NCBI GenBank assembly: GCA_031291055.1
Contig: JARLJU010000264.1
Location: 1 to 64,000, forward strand
Direction: 5' to 3'
Origin: Rudaea sp.
GTDB taxonomy: Bacteria > Pseudomonadota > Gammaproteobacteria > Xanthomonadales > Rhodanobacteraceae
DNA length: 64,000 bases
A program made the position numbers and the translations under genes. Positions 42,232 to 52,064 of the stretch are shown in pieces (positions within the stretch are counted from its first letter, which is position 1; each line of letters opens with the position of its first letter). The notes under the pieces were generated by a model, which saw nothing but the letters and a program-made list of their open reading frames with translations, was not told the DNA's origin and did no database searches.

Positions 42232-42690
42232 ATGCTCCGTGTCAGCAAACTCACCGATTACGCCACTGTCGTGATGACCGTGCTTGCCGGCCTGGCGGAT
42301 TCGGGTCAGCCGGAAGGCGTCCTCAGCGCGCAGGATCTGGCGGCGCGCGCGCGTTTGGAGCTGCCGACCGTGAGCAAGCTGCTCAAGCAACTCGCGCATG
42401 CGCAACTGGTCGAGTCTTTCCGCGGCGTCAACGGCGGCTACCGGCTGGCGCGTGTGCCGGAACGGATCAGCATCGCCGACATCGTCATTGCGATGGAGGG
42501 GCCGATAGGCATGACCGAATGCAGCGCGCACGCCGGAATGTGCGATCACGAAACGCACTGCGGCGTGCGCGTTAACTGGCAACGGATCAATCAGGCGATC
42601 GCATCGGCACTGGCTGGCGTAACCCTGGCCGACATGCTCAAACCGCCGCCGAAGCGGACTGTGTCGATTCCACTGCGCATGGCAATCTGA
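42232..42690 (+). CDS. Rrf2-family Fe-S regulator of the suf operon
   Basis: A 152-residue winged-helix regulator. The DNA-reading region is [20 protein letters not shown] and the wing [12 protein letters not shown]97, C104 and C110 provide a three-cysteine cluster site ([10 protein letters not shown]...C) as in IscR/SufR-type proteins. It probably senses Fe-S status with a [2Fe-2S] cluster and autoregulates suf. AAAAGGA is placed for the ATG at 42232. The stop overlaps the sufB start region. Confidence 0.92.
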   Translation: MLRVSKLTDYATVVMTVLAGLADSGQPEGVLSAQDLAARARLELPTVSKLLKQLAHAQLVESFRGVNGGYRLARVPERISIADIVIAMEGPIGMTECSAHAGMCDHETHCGVRVNWQRINQAIASALAGVTLADMLKPPPKRTVSIPLRMAI

Positions 42691-44129
42691 TGGCCACCGA
42701 ACTTACCCAGATCGAAACGGCGCTGAACCGTCGTTACGATGCCGGTTTCGTCACCGATATAGAAAGCGACAGCCTGCCGCCTGGCTTGAGCGAAGACGTC
42801 GTGCGCGCAATTTCAGCGCGCAAACAGGAGCCCGAATGGATGACGCAGTGGCGCCTGTCGGCATACCGGCACTGGCTGACGATGCAAAGTCCACAATGGG
42901 CAAAATTGCGCATCGCTCCCATCGATTTCCAGGCGATCAGCTACTTCTCGCAGCCGAAGAACCGGCCGAAGTCACTGGACGAGGTTGATCCGAAACTGCT
43001 GGAAACCTACGACAAGCTCGGCGTGCCGCTGCACGAGCGCGCGCGCCTGGCTGGCGTTGCGGTCGATGCCGTGTTCGATTCCGTTTCGGTCGGCACGACC
43101 TTTCGCAAGGAACTGGCCGAGGCGGGCGTGATCTTCTGCTCGATGTCGGAGGCGGTCCGCGAGTACCCGGAGCTGGTACGCAGGTATCTGGGTTCCGTCG
43201 TGCCCACGGGCGACAATTATTTTGCCGCGTTGAATTCGGCGGTGTTCTCCGACGGCAGCTTCGTGCTCGTCCCCCGGGGCGTGCGCTGCCCGATGGAGCT
43301 GAGTACGTACTTCCGCATCAATGCGCGCGATACCGGCCAGTTCGAGCGCACTTTGCTGATCGCCGAGGAAGGCGCGAGCGTATCGTACCTGGAGGGCTGC
43401 ACCGCGCCGATGCGCGACGAAAACCAGTTGCACGCGGCAGTCGTGGAACTGATCGCGCTCGACGACGCGAGCATCAAGTATTCCACCGTACAGAACTGGT
43501 ATCCCGGCGACGAGAACGGTGTCGGCGGCATCTACAACTTCGTCACCAAGCGCGGCGACTGCCGCGGCGCGCGCTCGAAGATTTCCTGGACGCAGGTCGA
43601 AACCGGTTCGGCGATCACGTGGAAATATCCGAGCTGCATCCTGCGCGGCGACGATTCGACCGGCGAGTTCAATTCCGTCGCGCTTACTCACTACCGCCAG
43701 CAGGCCGACACCGGTACGAAGATGATTCACATCGGGAAAAACACCAAGAGCAAGATCATCGCCAAGGGGATTTCGGCCGGCCGCGGGCAGAATACCTATC
43801 GCGGCCTGGTCAAGATCGAGAAGGGTGCCGATGGCGCGCGCAACTACACGCAATGCGACAGCCTGCTGATCGGCAAGCGCTGCGGTGCGCACACATTCCC
43901 TTACATCGAGGTCAAGCATCCCGGCGCGATCGTCGAGCACGAAGCGACCACGTCGAAGATTTCCGACGACCAGCTGTTCTACTGCCGCGCGCGCGGCATC
44001 GCCGAGGAAGATGCGGTGTCGATGATCGTTGATGGTTTCTGCAAGCAGGTATTCAAGGAACTGCCGATGGAGTTTGCGGTGGAGGCGAAGAAGTTGCTGG
44101 AAGTTTCGCTGGAAGGAGCGGTGGGCTGA
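42690..44129 (+). CDS. sufB: Fe-S cluster assembly protein SufB
   Basis: A 479-residue SufB, scaffold partner of SufC and SufD. Key signatures include [20 protein letters not shown] and [17 protein letters not shown] text ([20 protein letters not shown]), then [20 protein letters not shown] and [20 protein letters not shown]. The conserved Cys of CDSLL and acidic residues of the SufBD interface are present. Start overlaps the regulator stop. Confidence 0.97.
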   Translation: MATELTQIETALNRRYDAGFVTDIESDSLPPGLSEDVVRAISARKQEPEWMTQWRLSAYRHWLTMQSPQWAKLRIAPIDFQAISYFSQPKNRPKSLDEVDPKLLETYDKLGVPLHERARLAGVAVDAVFDSVSVGTTFRKELAEAGVIFCSMSEAVREYPELVRRYLGSVVPTGDNYFAALNSAVFSDGSFVLVPRGVRCPMELSTYFRINARDTGQFERTLLIAEEGASVSYLEGCTAPMRDENQLHAAVVELIALDDASIKYSTVQNWYPGDENGVGGIYNFVTKRGDCRGARSKISWTQVETGSAITWKYPSCILRGDDSTGEFNSVALTHYRQQADTGTKMIHIGKNTKSKIIAKGISAGRGQNTYRGLVKIEKGADGARNYTQCDSLLIGKRCGAHTFPYIEVKHPGAIVEHEATTSKISDDQLFYCRARGIAEEDAVSMIVDGFCKQVFKELPMEFAVEAKKLLEVSLEGAVG

Positions 44130-44920
44130 TGCTGAAAATCGATAACCTCCATGTCCGCGTCGCGGGCAAGGAAATCCTCAAGGGCCTCACGCTCGGCGTG
44201 AACGCGGGCGAAGTGCACGCGATCATGGGGCCGAACGGTGCCGGGAAGTCCACGCTGGGCAATGTACTGGCCGGTCGCGAAGGCTACGAGGTCGCGCAGG
44301 GCACAGTCGAGTACGAAGGCCGCAATCTGCTCGCGCTGGAACCGGAGCAGCGCGCTGCCGAAGGCGTATTCCTCGCGTTCCAGTATCCCGTCGAGATCGC
44401 CGGAGTCAACAACACGTATTTCCTCAAGGCAGCGCTGAACGCGCAACGCAAATACCGTGGCGAGCCGGAACTGGACTCTATGCAGTTCCTGAAATCGGTG
44501 CGTGAAAAACTGCGCGTGCTGCATATTTCCGACGAATTGCTGCATCGCGCCGTGAATGCGGGCTTTTCCGGTGGCGAGAAGAAGCGCAACGAGATTTTCC
44601 AGATGGCGCTGCTGGAGCCGAAGCTTGCGATCCTGGACGAGACCGATTCTGGCCTGGATATAGACGCGATGAAGCTGGTCGCCGATGGCGTCAACACGAT
44701 GCGCGATCCGAAACGCGCCTTCGTCGTGATCACGCATTACCAGCGCCTGCTCGATTACATCGTGCCGGATTTCGTCCATGTCATGGTCGATGGGCGCATC
44801 GTGGAGAGCGGCGACAAGTCGCTGGCGCTGAAGCTCGAAGAACACGGCTACGCGTGGATCGCCGAACGCCAGATTCCCAATCAGCAAGTTCCTCATCAGA
44901 ATCAGGCCGGAGCGGCGTGA
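44129..44920 (+). CDS. sufC: Fe-S cluster assembly ATPase SufC
   Basis: A 263-residue ABC-type ATPase: Walker A GPNGAGKST at 34-42, signature FSGGEKKRNEIFQM, Walker B LAILDETDSGLDIDAMK, which is the SufC-specific form. It drives conformational change in the SufBC2D complex. The start ATG shares a base with the sufB stop. The C-terminal tail of about 15 residues is Gln/Asn-rich and unusual. Confidence 0.97.
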   Translation: MLKIDNLHVRVAGKEILKGLTLGVNAGEVHAIMGPNGAGKSTLGNVLAGREGYEVAQGTVEYEGRNLLALEPEQRAAEGVFLAFQYPVEIAGVNNTYFLKAALNAQRKYRGEPELDSMQFLKSVREKLRVLHISDELLHRAVNAGFSGGEKKRNEIFQMALLEPKLAILDETDSGLDIDAMKLVADGVNTMRDPKRAFVVITHYQRLLDYIVPDFVHVMVDGRIVESGDKSLALKLEEHGYAWIAERQIPNQQVPHQNQAGAA

Positions 44921-44921
44921 T

Positions 44922-46052
44922 ATGGATTCGGCCGTGCTTGACGACCTGCTGGGCGGTTCCGCGCGCGAACGCGAGGAAACCTGGCGCTACAGCAAGACCG
45001 CGATACGTGCGCTGACCCAGCAGGCGTTCGCGATTGCGTCGCCGGATGCCACGCCATCCGCCGAGACCCTGGAGCGCATCGATCTGCCGTTCACGCGAGG
45101 CCGCCGCATCGTCATCGTCAATGGTGGCTATTCGCAGCGCTACTCCGACATCGGCAGGCTGGCATCGACGATCAGCCTGCGCCACGAATCTGCACTGCAT
45201 CTGAACATAAGCATTGTCGCCGGCTGCGCCGATCCGCTGCATCTTGTCCATGTGAGCGTGCCCGACGCTGCCGCCAGTCGCTGGCGGGCGGTGTGTGAGG
45301 TGGATATAGGAGGCGGCCGCGCCGAATTGATCGAGCAGCACGTTGGCGAGCCGGGCGCCGACGTATTTGGAGCGGCGACTTCGACGATTGCACTCGGGCC
45401 GCAGGCCGAGCTGCGGGTCGCGGTATTTTCCGATCTGCCGGATTCGGTGTCGCTGCTGCGCAAGGTCCATTGCACGGTCGGCGACGCGGCGGTGTTCACC
45501 ACCACGCATGCGCACTTCGGCGGCCGACTGCAACGCATCGAGTCGACGATCGACATGGCCGGGACGAAGGCGAGCTGCGGTTCGCGCGGCGTGTTCGCGC
45601 TGCGCGGGCGCGAACACGTGGACGTGCGCCTGGATGTTCACCACAGCGCGCGGGACACGAGCAGCAAGGTGTTCTGGCGCGGAGTCGCCGATCAGCGCTC
45701 GCGCGGAATATTCCACGGTGCAATCACGGTCGCGGCGGGCGCGGATGGCGCCGACGCGCAATTGTCGAACAAGAACCTGCTGCTTTCCGCGAACGCGGAA
45801 ATCGATACCCAGCCGGTGCTGGAAATCTACGCCGACGAAGTCAAGGCCAGCCATGGCGCGACGGTTGGCCAGCTCGACGAGCACGTGCTGTTTTATCTGC
45901 GCTCGCGTGGCATTCCGGCCGCGGCGGCGCGGAACCTGCTGATCGCCGCCTTCTGCCGCGAAGTATTCGACGGCATCGGCGACGATGCCTTGCGCGAGCA
46001 TCTGGATGCCGCGTTGGTCGCGCGGCTGCCGGCAGCCGAGGCGGAGGCATGA
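44922..46052 (+). CDS. sufD: Fe-S cluster assembly protein SufD
   Basis: A 376-residue SufD paralogue of SufB with the beta-helix core. GVFALRGREHVDVRLDVHHS and SSKVFWRGVADQRSRGIFHG correspond to the conserved core, and SHGATVGQLDEHVLFYLRSR followed by GIPAAAARNLLIAAF is the usual C-terminal end. It holds the conserved His (SHGAT) implicated in cluster assembly. It follows sufC with one base between. Confidence 0.95.
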   Translation: MDSAVLDDLLGGSAREREETWRYSKTAIRALTQQAFAIASPDATPSAETLERIDLPFTRGRRIVIVNGGYSQRYSDIGRLASTISLRHESALHLNISIVAGCADPLHLVHVSVPDAAASRWRAVCEVDIGGGRAELIEQHVGEPGADVFGAATSTIALGPQAELRVAVFSDLPDSVSLLRKVHCTVGDAAVFTTTHAHFGGRLQRIESTIDMAGTKASCGSRGVFALRGREHVDVRLDVHHSARDTSSKVFWRGVADQRSRGIFHGAITVAAGADGADAQLSNKNLLLSANAEIDTQPVLEIYADEVKASHGATVGQLDEHVLFYLRSRGIPAAAARNLLIAAFCREVFDGIGDDALREHLDAALVARLPAAEAEA

Positions 46053-47296
46053 ACGCACTCGCTCAACCAAAAGCCGAGGTATTCGATCCGCTGCGCTATC
46101 GCAAGGATTTTCCCCTGCTTGAACGCACGGTGCATGGCAAGCCACTGATCTATTTCGACAACGCCAACACCGCGCAGAAGCCGCAAAGCGTGATTTTGGC
46201 GGTCGACCGTTTTTATCGCGAATCCAATGCCAATGTCGCCCGGGCCGTGCATGCGCTGGGGGAAGAAGCATCGGCGGCCTATGAGGCCACGCGCGACAAG
46301 CTCATGCGTTTCATCAACGCACGGTCGCGCGAGGAAGTCATCCTCACCAGCGGTACGACGCAGTCGATCAATCTCGTCGCGTACAGCTATGCGCTGCCGC
46401 GGCTCAGACCCGGCGATGAAATCCTGGTGACGACCATGGAGCATCACGCCAATATCGTGCCGTGGCAGCTGGTATGCGAGCGCAGCGGCGCGAAACTGAC
46501 GGTCGCGCCGATCACGCAGCGCGGGGAACTCATCGTTGACGAGTTCGTCGCGCGGCTGAATCCGCGGGTCAAGCTGGCGGCGGTAACGCATGTATCCAAC
46601 GTGCTCGGCACGATCAACCCGGTCGCGGAACTGGCGCGCGCCACGCGCCGACATGGCATCCCGCTGCTGGTCGATGGATCGCAGGCGGCGCCGCATCTGC
46701 CGATCGATGTGCAGGCGCTGGGGTGCGATTTCTATGCGCTGACCGGACACAAGCTGTTCGGCCCCACCGGCACCGGCGCGTTGTGGGCGCGACGCGAACT
46801 GCTCGAAGCGATGCCGCCGTTTTTTGGCGGTGGCGAAATGATCAAAAGCGTCAGTTTTGAAAAGACCATCTTCGCGGACCTGCCCGCCAAGTTCGAGGCG
46901 GGTACGCCGAACATCGCCGGTTTCGTCGGCCTCGGTGCAGCGCTGGACTACGTCAATCGCCTCGGTCGCGAACGTATCGCCGCCTACGAGCGCGAATTGC
47001 TTGCCTACGCGACAGCGGCGTTCAAGTCCGTTCCGGGACTGCGCCTGTTCGGTGAGGCCGCGGAGAAAGCCGCCGTGCTGGCTTTCCTGATCGACGGCGT
47101 GCATGCCCACGATCTGGCGACCCTGCTCGATCATGAGGGCGTGGCCGTGCGTTCCGGCCATCACTGCGCACATCCGCTCATGCAGTTTTACGGCGTCCCT
47201 GCGACGCTGCGCGCCTCTCTTGCGTTCTATAACACGCGCGAGGAAGTCGATCAGTTCATAGCGGCGCTTGCACGGGTGCGCAAACTGCTCGCCTGA
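46049..47296 (+). CDS. sufS: Cysteine desulfurase SufS
   Basis: A 415-residue group II cysteine desulfurase. The PLP lysine is K235 in ALTGHKLFGP and the catalytic cysteine C373 in RSGHHCAHPLM, with the RxGHHCA form of SufS. It releases sulfur from cysteine to feed SufBCD. The start at 46049 overlaps the sufD stop, with GGAGG upstream. No sufE or sufU follows directly, so the sulfur-transfer partner is elsewhere or different. Confidence 0.96.
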   Translation: MNALAQPKAEVFDPLRYRKDFPLLERTVHGKPLIYFDNANTAQKPQSVILAVDRFYRESNANVARAVHALGEEASAAYEATRDKLMRFINARSREEVILTSGTTQSINLVAYSYALPRLRPGDEILVTTMEHHANIVPWQLVCERSGAKLTVAPITQRGELIVDEFVARLNPRVKLAAVTHVSNVLGTINPVAELARATRRHGIPLLVDGSQAAPHLPIDVQALGCDFYALTGHKLFGPTGTGALWARRELLEAMPPFFGGGEMIKSVSFEKTIFADLPAKFEAGTPNIAGFVGLGAALDYVNRLGRERIAAYERELLAYATAAFKSVPGLRLFGEAAEKAAVLAFLIDGVHAHDLATLLDHEGVAVRSGHHCAHPLMQFYGVPATLRASLAFYNTREEVDQFIAALARVRKLLA

Positions 47297-47433
47297 GCAT
47301 GACCGAAGGCACGTGGTCCCGCCCGCAAAACCGGGCATTCTGTTTTGCCGCAGGGCGATGCCGTGACGGTGGACCTGCGCCGTCGGGGTTTCCGGAAATC
47401 CCGCGGCCGTGAAACGATCAACAGGAACGTGTG

Positions 47434-47976
47434 ATGAGCGCCGTTGCTTCCAATGCTGTTCTCCAATTTCGCGCGGCAGACGTCGCTGACGTCGGCGCCA
47501 TCGTTGCGCTGGTCGAATCGGCCTATCGTGGCGATGCGAGCAGGAAAGGCTGGACCACCGAGGCAGACATGCTCGATGGCCAGCGCATCGATGGCACCGG
47601 GGTCAGCGACGTGATCGCCAAGGCCGGCAGCCGCGTGCTGCTGGCCGAGCAGGATGGCGGGCTGCTCGCCTGCTGCCATCTGGAAAAGCAGGGCGAGGCC
47701 TGCTATTTCGGCATGTTTGCGGTCAATCCGGAGCTGCAGGGCAGCGGCGTCGGCAAACAGGTGATGAACGAAGCCGAGCGCATCGCCCGGCAAGAGTACA
47801 GTTGTACAAGAATGGAAATGACCGTGATCTCGGTGCGCAATGATCTGATCGCCTGGTACGAGCGGCGCGGTTACCGGCGTACCGGGGTGTTCAAGCCGTT
47901 TCCGTATGGCGACGAGCGCTTTGGAATTCCGCGGCGCGACGACCTGCGCTTCGAGCTGCTGGTTAAGACCTTGTGA
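47434..47976 (+). CDS. GNAT-family acetyltransferase
   Basis: A 180-residue GCN5-like N-acetyltransferase. The acetyl-CoA-binding motif A is MFAVNPELQGSGVGKQVMNE, and the end ARQEYSCTRMEMTVISVRND leads to an LIAWYERRGYRRTGVF strand. ATG at 47434 is chosen over GTG at 47431 because AGGA is seven bases upstream. It sits between sufS and the Rieske protein and overlaps the latter (GTGA). This spot in suf operons of related bacteria suggests an accessory role. Substrate unknown. Confidence 0.88.
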   Translation: MSAVASNAVLQFRAADVADVGAIVALVESAYRGDASRKGWTTEADMLDGQRIDGTGVSDVIAKAGSRVLLAEQDGGLLACCHLEKQGEACYFGMFAVNPELQGSGVGKQVMNEAERIARQEYSCTRMEMTVISVRNDLIAWYERRGYRRTGVFKPFPYGDERFGIPRRDDLRFELLVKTL

Positions 47977-48308
47977 GCCAGGGCGCCGCGCAACTCTGGG
48001 TTCGCATCTGTGCGCAATCCGAACTTCTGCCTGGAGAATACAGGCTGGCCTATGATGGCGATGTACCCATCGCCGTCTTCAATATCGACGGTGAGCTCTA
48101 TGCGATCGAGGACGTGTGCACGCACGACGGCGGCGAGCTGACCGGCGGTGAATTGCACGGCTTCGAAGTCGAATGTCCGCGCCATGGCGCACGCTTCGAC
48201 GTACGCACCGGCGCGGCGCTTTGCCCGCCGGCCTATGAGCCGACCGCGAAGTTTCCGGTGAAAGTGGCGGATGGCATCGTCTATAGCCGGGATGACCGCT
48301 GGGATTGA
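47973..48308 (+). CDS. Rieske [2Fe-2S] ferredoxin-like protein
   Basis: A 111-residue single-domain Rieske protein. Cluster ligands are C49 and H51 (CTHDGG) and C68 and H71 (CPRHG), the pattern C-x-H ... C-x2-H. It resembles ferredoxin subunits of ring-hydroxylating dioxygenases, but no oxygenase is nearby. As the last gene of the suf operon it could supply electrons for Fe-S assembly, an inference. GTG start overlapping the GNAT stop. Confidence 0.9.
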   Translation: MSQGAAQLWVRICAQSELLPGEYRLAYDGDVPIAVFNIDGELYAIEDVCTHDGGELTGGELHGFEVECPRHGARFDVRTGAALCPPAYEPTAKFPVKVADGIVYSRDDRWD

Positions 48309-48384
48309 CTCCCGGTAGCAAAACGAGCGCATGAAAATGCAGGCCGCAAGGCCGGCAACTATTCCCATCGTTACGATTCCATGT

Positions 48385-48407
48385 GATAATGAGATTGATT
48401 CTCATTT
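48385..48407 (+). promoter_or_regulatory. Fur box upstream of the TonB receptor
   Basis: The perfect inverted repeat AATGAGA-TTGAT-TCTCATT (48388-48406), preceded by GAT, is close to the 19-base Fur consensus GATAATGATAATCATTATC. It is 39 bases upstream of the receptor start and overlaps a possible -35 (TTGATT at 48395-48400). The receptor and following genes are therefore expected to be repressed when iron is sufficient. Confidence 0.85.
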
Positions 48408-48444
48408 GTATCATTACTACTAATCGTCCGAGGGAACCGAATCC

Positions 48445-50631
48445 ATGCTCATGCCGAAGACGCATCCGTTGTGCGCGGCCTTGTTGATCGCCTTGTCCGG
48501 CCCCGTTGTTGCCATGACGGATGACACCGCCGGCACGACGCCCGCAACGCCGGATGCAGCGAACGGCCCAGCACAAACGCCGGGTCCGGGCCAGACGCTG
48601 GAAGAAGTGCAGGTCAATGCCAGCACGACGAGCTACAAGATCGATACGTCGACCGTCGGGGCCAAGACGACGACGCCGCTGCGCGACATTCCGCAATCGG
48701 TCGTCGTGATCAGCAAGGATCTGCTCGAGGCGCAAGGCGCAGCCTCATTGCAGGACGCGTTGCGCAATGTCCCCGGCATCACGATCGGAGGAGCCGAAGG
48801 CGGGCAGATCGGCAACAACATCAACCTGCGCGGATTTACCGCACGCACGGATGTTTACATCGATGGCTTCCGCGATCGCGGCCAGTACTACCGCGACACG
48901 TTCGATCTGGAGGCGATCGAGGTTCTGAAGGGACCTTCGTCGATGCTGTTCGGGCGCGGCTCCACCGGCGGCGTGATCAACCAGGTCAGCAAACAGCCGG
49001 TCCTGCAACAAATCGATGACGTTACTTCGACGATCGGCAGCGACGACCGCTACCGCGTCACCGGCGATTTCAATCAACCGCTGTCCGACACGTCCGCCGC
49101 GCGCGTGAACGTGTTTACGCAGGACAACCACTCCACGCGCGACGTGACGTACAACAAGGATTATGGCCTCGCGCCGAGTCTGCGCTTCGGCATCGGCGAG
49201 CCGACGGAAATCACCCTGTTCGCGCTGTTGCAGCACAATCACGACATGCCGGACTATGGAGTGCCGCCGCTCAATGGAAAGCCGGCGCCGGTCGACCATG
49301 ACAATTTCTACGGCCTGACCGACGATCGCACCGTGCAGGATGTCGCCATGATTGGCGGCCGCATCGAGCACCAGTTCAGCGATGATCTCGTCCTCAAGAA
49401 TCAGCTGCAATACAACTGGTACAGGACCGACGCGCTGGAAACCGCGCCCAACAATCTGGTCACCGCGGCCGGTGTGGCGATCGATCGTACGAAGGGCAAC
49501 TACACCGATGCGCCGCTGGATCAGATCCTGGTCCAGCTGGCCAGCCACGACCGCGTGATCCACGATACCGCGCTGGACGATCAGACCGACCTGATCTGGA
49601 AATTCGCTACCGGAAGCTGGGCGCACACACTGATCACGGGCATCGAACTTGGCCACGATACGTACGAGAACCAGGCATATGCGCGCAACGGTCTGCCGCT
49701 GGTGTCGCTGCTGGATCCGGCCTACCTGCCGGAAGGGCCGAACGTGACGTCGGTGCCCGGCAACCATGCCGAGGGCAGCGCGAACACGACGGCCGCGTAT
49801 GCGAACGACACGATCAAATTCACCGATCAGTGGCAGGCGGTGGTCGGCCTGCGCCGCGACCGCTACGAGGCGACGCTCGACAACACGATTTCCGCGCCGG
49901 CGCTCGCCGACCAGACGGTGTACTTCACGAGCAAGCGCGCCGGGCTGATCTATCAACCCAGTTACGGGCAGTCGTACTATATCGCCTACGGCACGTCGTT
50001 CGACCCGTCGCTGGAAACGCTGACCGTGACCAACAACACCCAGGCGCTGCCGCCGGAATCGAACGAATCCTGGGAAGTCGGCGCCAAGTGGGATGTGCTC
50101 GACGACAAGCTCGATCTGACCGCGGCGCTGTTCCAGGTGGAGAAGACCAATGCGCGCACGCAGGTGTCGGCGACCGAATACGCGCTCACGGGCGACATCC
50201 GAGTGCGTGGTGGCGAGGTCGGCGTGAGCGGTCACGTCACCGATGCCTGGCAGGTCTTCGCCGGCTATACGCGACTGAATGCCCTGATCGTGCAGGCAAG
50301 CGACGGCACGCAAGGCAATGTGCCGGCGAACACGCCGCACAACAGCGCATCGCTGTGGAACAGTTATCGGCTTTCGTCCGAGTGGGAGGTCGGCGGCGGC
50401 GCGACGTATCTGTCGCAGCGCTATGCGGCCAATACCAATCTTGTCACGGTAGGCGGCTACACGCGCTGGGACGCGATGGTCGCATGGCACCAGCCCAGGT
50501 ACGATCTGCGCCTGAATCTGCTCAATCTCACCGACAAGCACTATTTCGATGCGCTGATCCCGTCCGACGGCGGCCGTTCCATACCGGGTATCGGCCGTAC
50601 CCTGATGTTTACGGTCGACTGTCATTTCTGA
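48445..50631 (+). CDS. TonB-dependent siderophore receptor
   Basis: A 728-residue outer-membrane receptor. A signal peptide is followed by the TonB box region (TLEEVQVNAS), a plug domain (TTTPLRDIPQSVVVISKDLL, NNINLRGFTARTDVYIDGFR, VLKGPSSMLFGRGSTGGVIN) and a 22-strand barrel ending in the aromatic terminus HF. It is of the Fiu/FhuE type for catecholate or hydroxamate siderophores; the ligand is not known. AGGGA is correctly placed for the ATG at 48445. A Fur box precedes it, and a PiuC hydroxylase gene follows after 24 bases, as in P. aeruginosa piuA-piuC. Confidence 0.95.
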   Translation: MLMPKTHPLCAALLIALSGPVVAMTDDTAGTTPATPDAANGPAQTPGPGQTLEEVQVNASTTSYKIDTSTVGAKTTTPLRDIPQSVVVISKDLLEAQGAASLQDALRNVPGITIGGAEGGQIGNNINLRGFTARTDVYIDGFRDRGQYYRDTFDLEAIEVLKGPSSMLFGRGSTGGVINQVSKQPVLQQIDDVTSTIGSDDRYRVTGDFNQPLSDTSAARVNVFTQDNHSTRDVTYNKDYGLAPSLRFGIGEPTEITLFALLQHNHDMPDYGVPPLNGKPAPVDHDNFYGLTDDRTVQDVAMIGGRIEHQFSDDLVLKNQLQYNWYRTDALETAPNNLVTAAGVAIDRTKGNYTDAPLDQILVQLASHDRVIHDTALDDQTDLIWKFATGSWAHTLITGIELGHDTYENQAYARNGLPLVSLLDPAYLPEGPNVTSVPGNHAEGSANTTAAYANDTIKFTDQWQAVVGLRRDRYEATLDNTISAPALADQTVYFTSKRAGLIYQPSYGQSYYIAYGTSFDPSLETLTVTNNTQALPPESNESWEVGAKWDVLDDKLDLTAALFQVEKTNARTQVSATEYALTGDIRVRGGEVGVSGHVTDAWQVFAGYTRLNALIVQASDGTQGNVPANTPHNSASLWNSYRLSSEWEVGGGATYLSQRYAANTNLVTVGGYTRWDAMVAWHQPRYDLRLNLLNLTDKHYFDALIPSDGGRSIPGIGRTLMFTVDCHF

Positions 50632-50655
50632 TCGCTGCTGCCGCGAGGCCGAACC

Positions 50656-51342
50656 ATGCTGGTACAAATTCCGCGCGTATTGACCGCCGAGCAAATACAG
50701 TTTGTCCGCACGCGGCTCGACGCGGCGGATGCCCCCTGGGTCGACGGTCGCGCGACCGCCGGCCACCAGGGCGCGCGGGTCAAGCACAACCAGCAGATAG
50801 CGGAAAGCTCGCCGCTGGCCGCCGAGCTGGGTGATCTGATTCTGGCGGCACTGGAACGCCATCCGCTATTCATCAGCGCCGTCTTGCCGCTGCGCGTGTA
50901 TCCGCCACTGTTCAATCGCTACGACGGCGGCATGCAGTTCGGCAGTCATGTAGATGGTTCCGTGCGCCTGCTGCCGGGATCGGGACACAAGATCCGCACC
51001 GATGTTTCCGCGACGCTGTTCCTGGCGGCAGCGGAATCCTACGACGGCGGAGAGCTCCTGATCGAGGACACGTACGGCGCGCACGCAGTGAAGCTGGGCG
51101 CCGGCGACATGGTCGTGTACCCGGCGAGCAGTCTGCATCGCGTGGCGCCGGTGACGCGGGGTACGCGGGTGGCAAGTTTTTTCTGGGTGCAAAGCATGGT
51201 CCGTGACGACGCTCAGCGCACCCTGTTGTACGACCTGGACCGTTCGATCCAGGCCCTGAACCAGCAGCATGCGGCGCATCCGGCTCTGGTCGAACTGACC
51301 GGCGTCTACCACAATCTGCTGCGCATGTGGGCTGATATTTGA
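50656..51342 (+). CDS. piuC: PKHD-type Fe(II)/2OG hydroxylase (PiuC family)
   Basis: A 228-residue oxygenase. H98, D100 (GSHVDG) and H161 (SSLHRVAPV) form the iron triad and R168 binds 2-oxoglutarate, as in the PiuC/YbiX group. These genes travel with TonB-dependent siderophore receptors under Fur control. The natural substrate is not settled. GAGG is present upstream of the ATG at 50656. Confidence 0.93.
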   Translation: MLVQIPRVLTAEQIQFVRTRLDAADAPWVDGRATAGHQGARVKHNQQIAESSPLAAELGDLILAALERHPLFISAVLPLRVYPPLFNRYDGGMQFGSHVDGSVRLLPGSGHKIRTDVSATLFLAAAESYDGGELLIEDTYGAHAVKLGAGDMVVYPASSLHRVAPVTRGTRVASFFWVQSMVRDDAQRTLLYDLDRSIQALNQQHAAHPALVELTGVYHNLLRMWADI

Positions 51343-51358
51343 GTGGAATAGTAGACAA

Positions 51359-52018
51359 ATGGAAAAGTCAATTTATCCAGTCCGTGGCGTCGCTGCACCA
51401 CGCGCCCGTCTGGCCGGTGTGCGCGTGATCCGCCAGCTGCATCTGTGGATCGGCGCCTGGGGTGCGGTCGCCGCGATCCTGTTCGGCGTTACCGGCTTCA
51501 TCCAGAACCATCGCGCGATCCTCAAGCTGCCGCAGGGCGAAGCGACCGAGGCGTCGAAACTCGAGATCGAGGTGCCGGAAGCCGCGCGTGCCACCCCGGA
51601 GGCGTTGCGCGACTGGCTGCACGACGAACAGCATGTGCCGATCGACAGCGTGCGCCCGCAGGCCGGCGCGCTGGCGGAACTGAACGGCCGGCAAGTGCGT
51701 CAGCCGGCTCGCTGGGTGTTTTCCGGAGGCAATGCACGCATCGCATGGACCGCGGAATACATGCCCGGCAACGCCACCGTGCAAGTTCGCAACATTGTGC
51801 AAAGCCCGCTGGCGGTGATGAGCCGCTTGCACAAGGGCGTCGGCGGAGGCGTCGCCTGGATTCTGCTGACCGACAGTTTCGCGCTGGCAATGGTGGCGCT
51901 CGGCTTCAGTGGCCTGCTGCTGTGGGGACGCGGCCGCAGCCCGCGTCAAATCACTTTCAGCATCGTTGGCGTGGCGGTCGTCGCCCTGTTGCTGGTCGGC
52001 GGAATGGCGGTCACTTAG
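51359..52018 (+). CDS. PepSY-associated membrane protein
   Basis: A 219-residue protein: RQLHLWIGAWGAVAAILFGV is the first helix, followed by a periplasmic PepSY-like region, then a pair of C-terminal helices (AWILLTDSFALAMVALGFSG and LLLWGRG). This type follows iron receptors and may act as ferric reductase or aid iron release. ATG at 51359 has only a weak ribosome-binding site. It starts 16 bases after piuC and is likely co-transcribed. Confidence 0.85.
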   Translation: MEKSIYPVRGVAAPRARLAGVRVIRQLHLWIGAWGAVAAILFGVTGFIQNHRAILKLPQGEATEASKLEIEVPEAARATPEALRDWLHDEQHVPIDSVRPQAGALAELNGRQVRQPARWVFSGGNARIAWTAEYMPGNATVQVRNIVQSPLAVMSRLHKGVGGGVAWILLTDSFALAMVALGFSGLLLWGRGRSPRQITFSIVGVAVVALLLVGGMAVT

Positions 52019-52064
52019 GCGCGCTCCGGGGTTTTGCCGGCTGCTGACAAGATAAAGTTATTAA

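Noticed and set aside
48745..50862. A 705-codon open frame on the minus strand
   Set aside because: It mirrors the TonB receptor gene and is Arg/Gln/Val-rich without domains.
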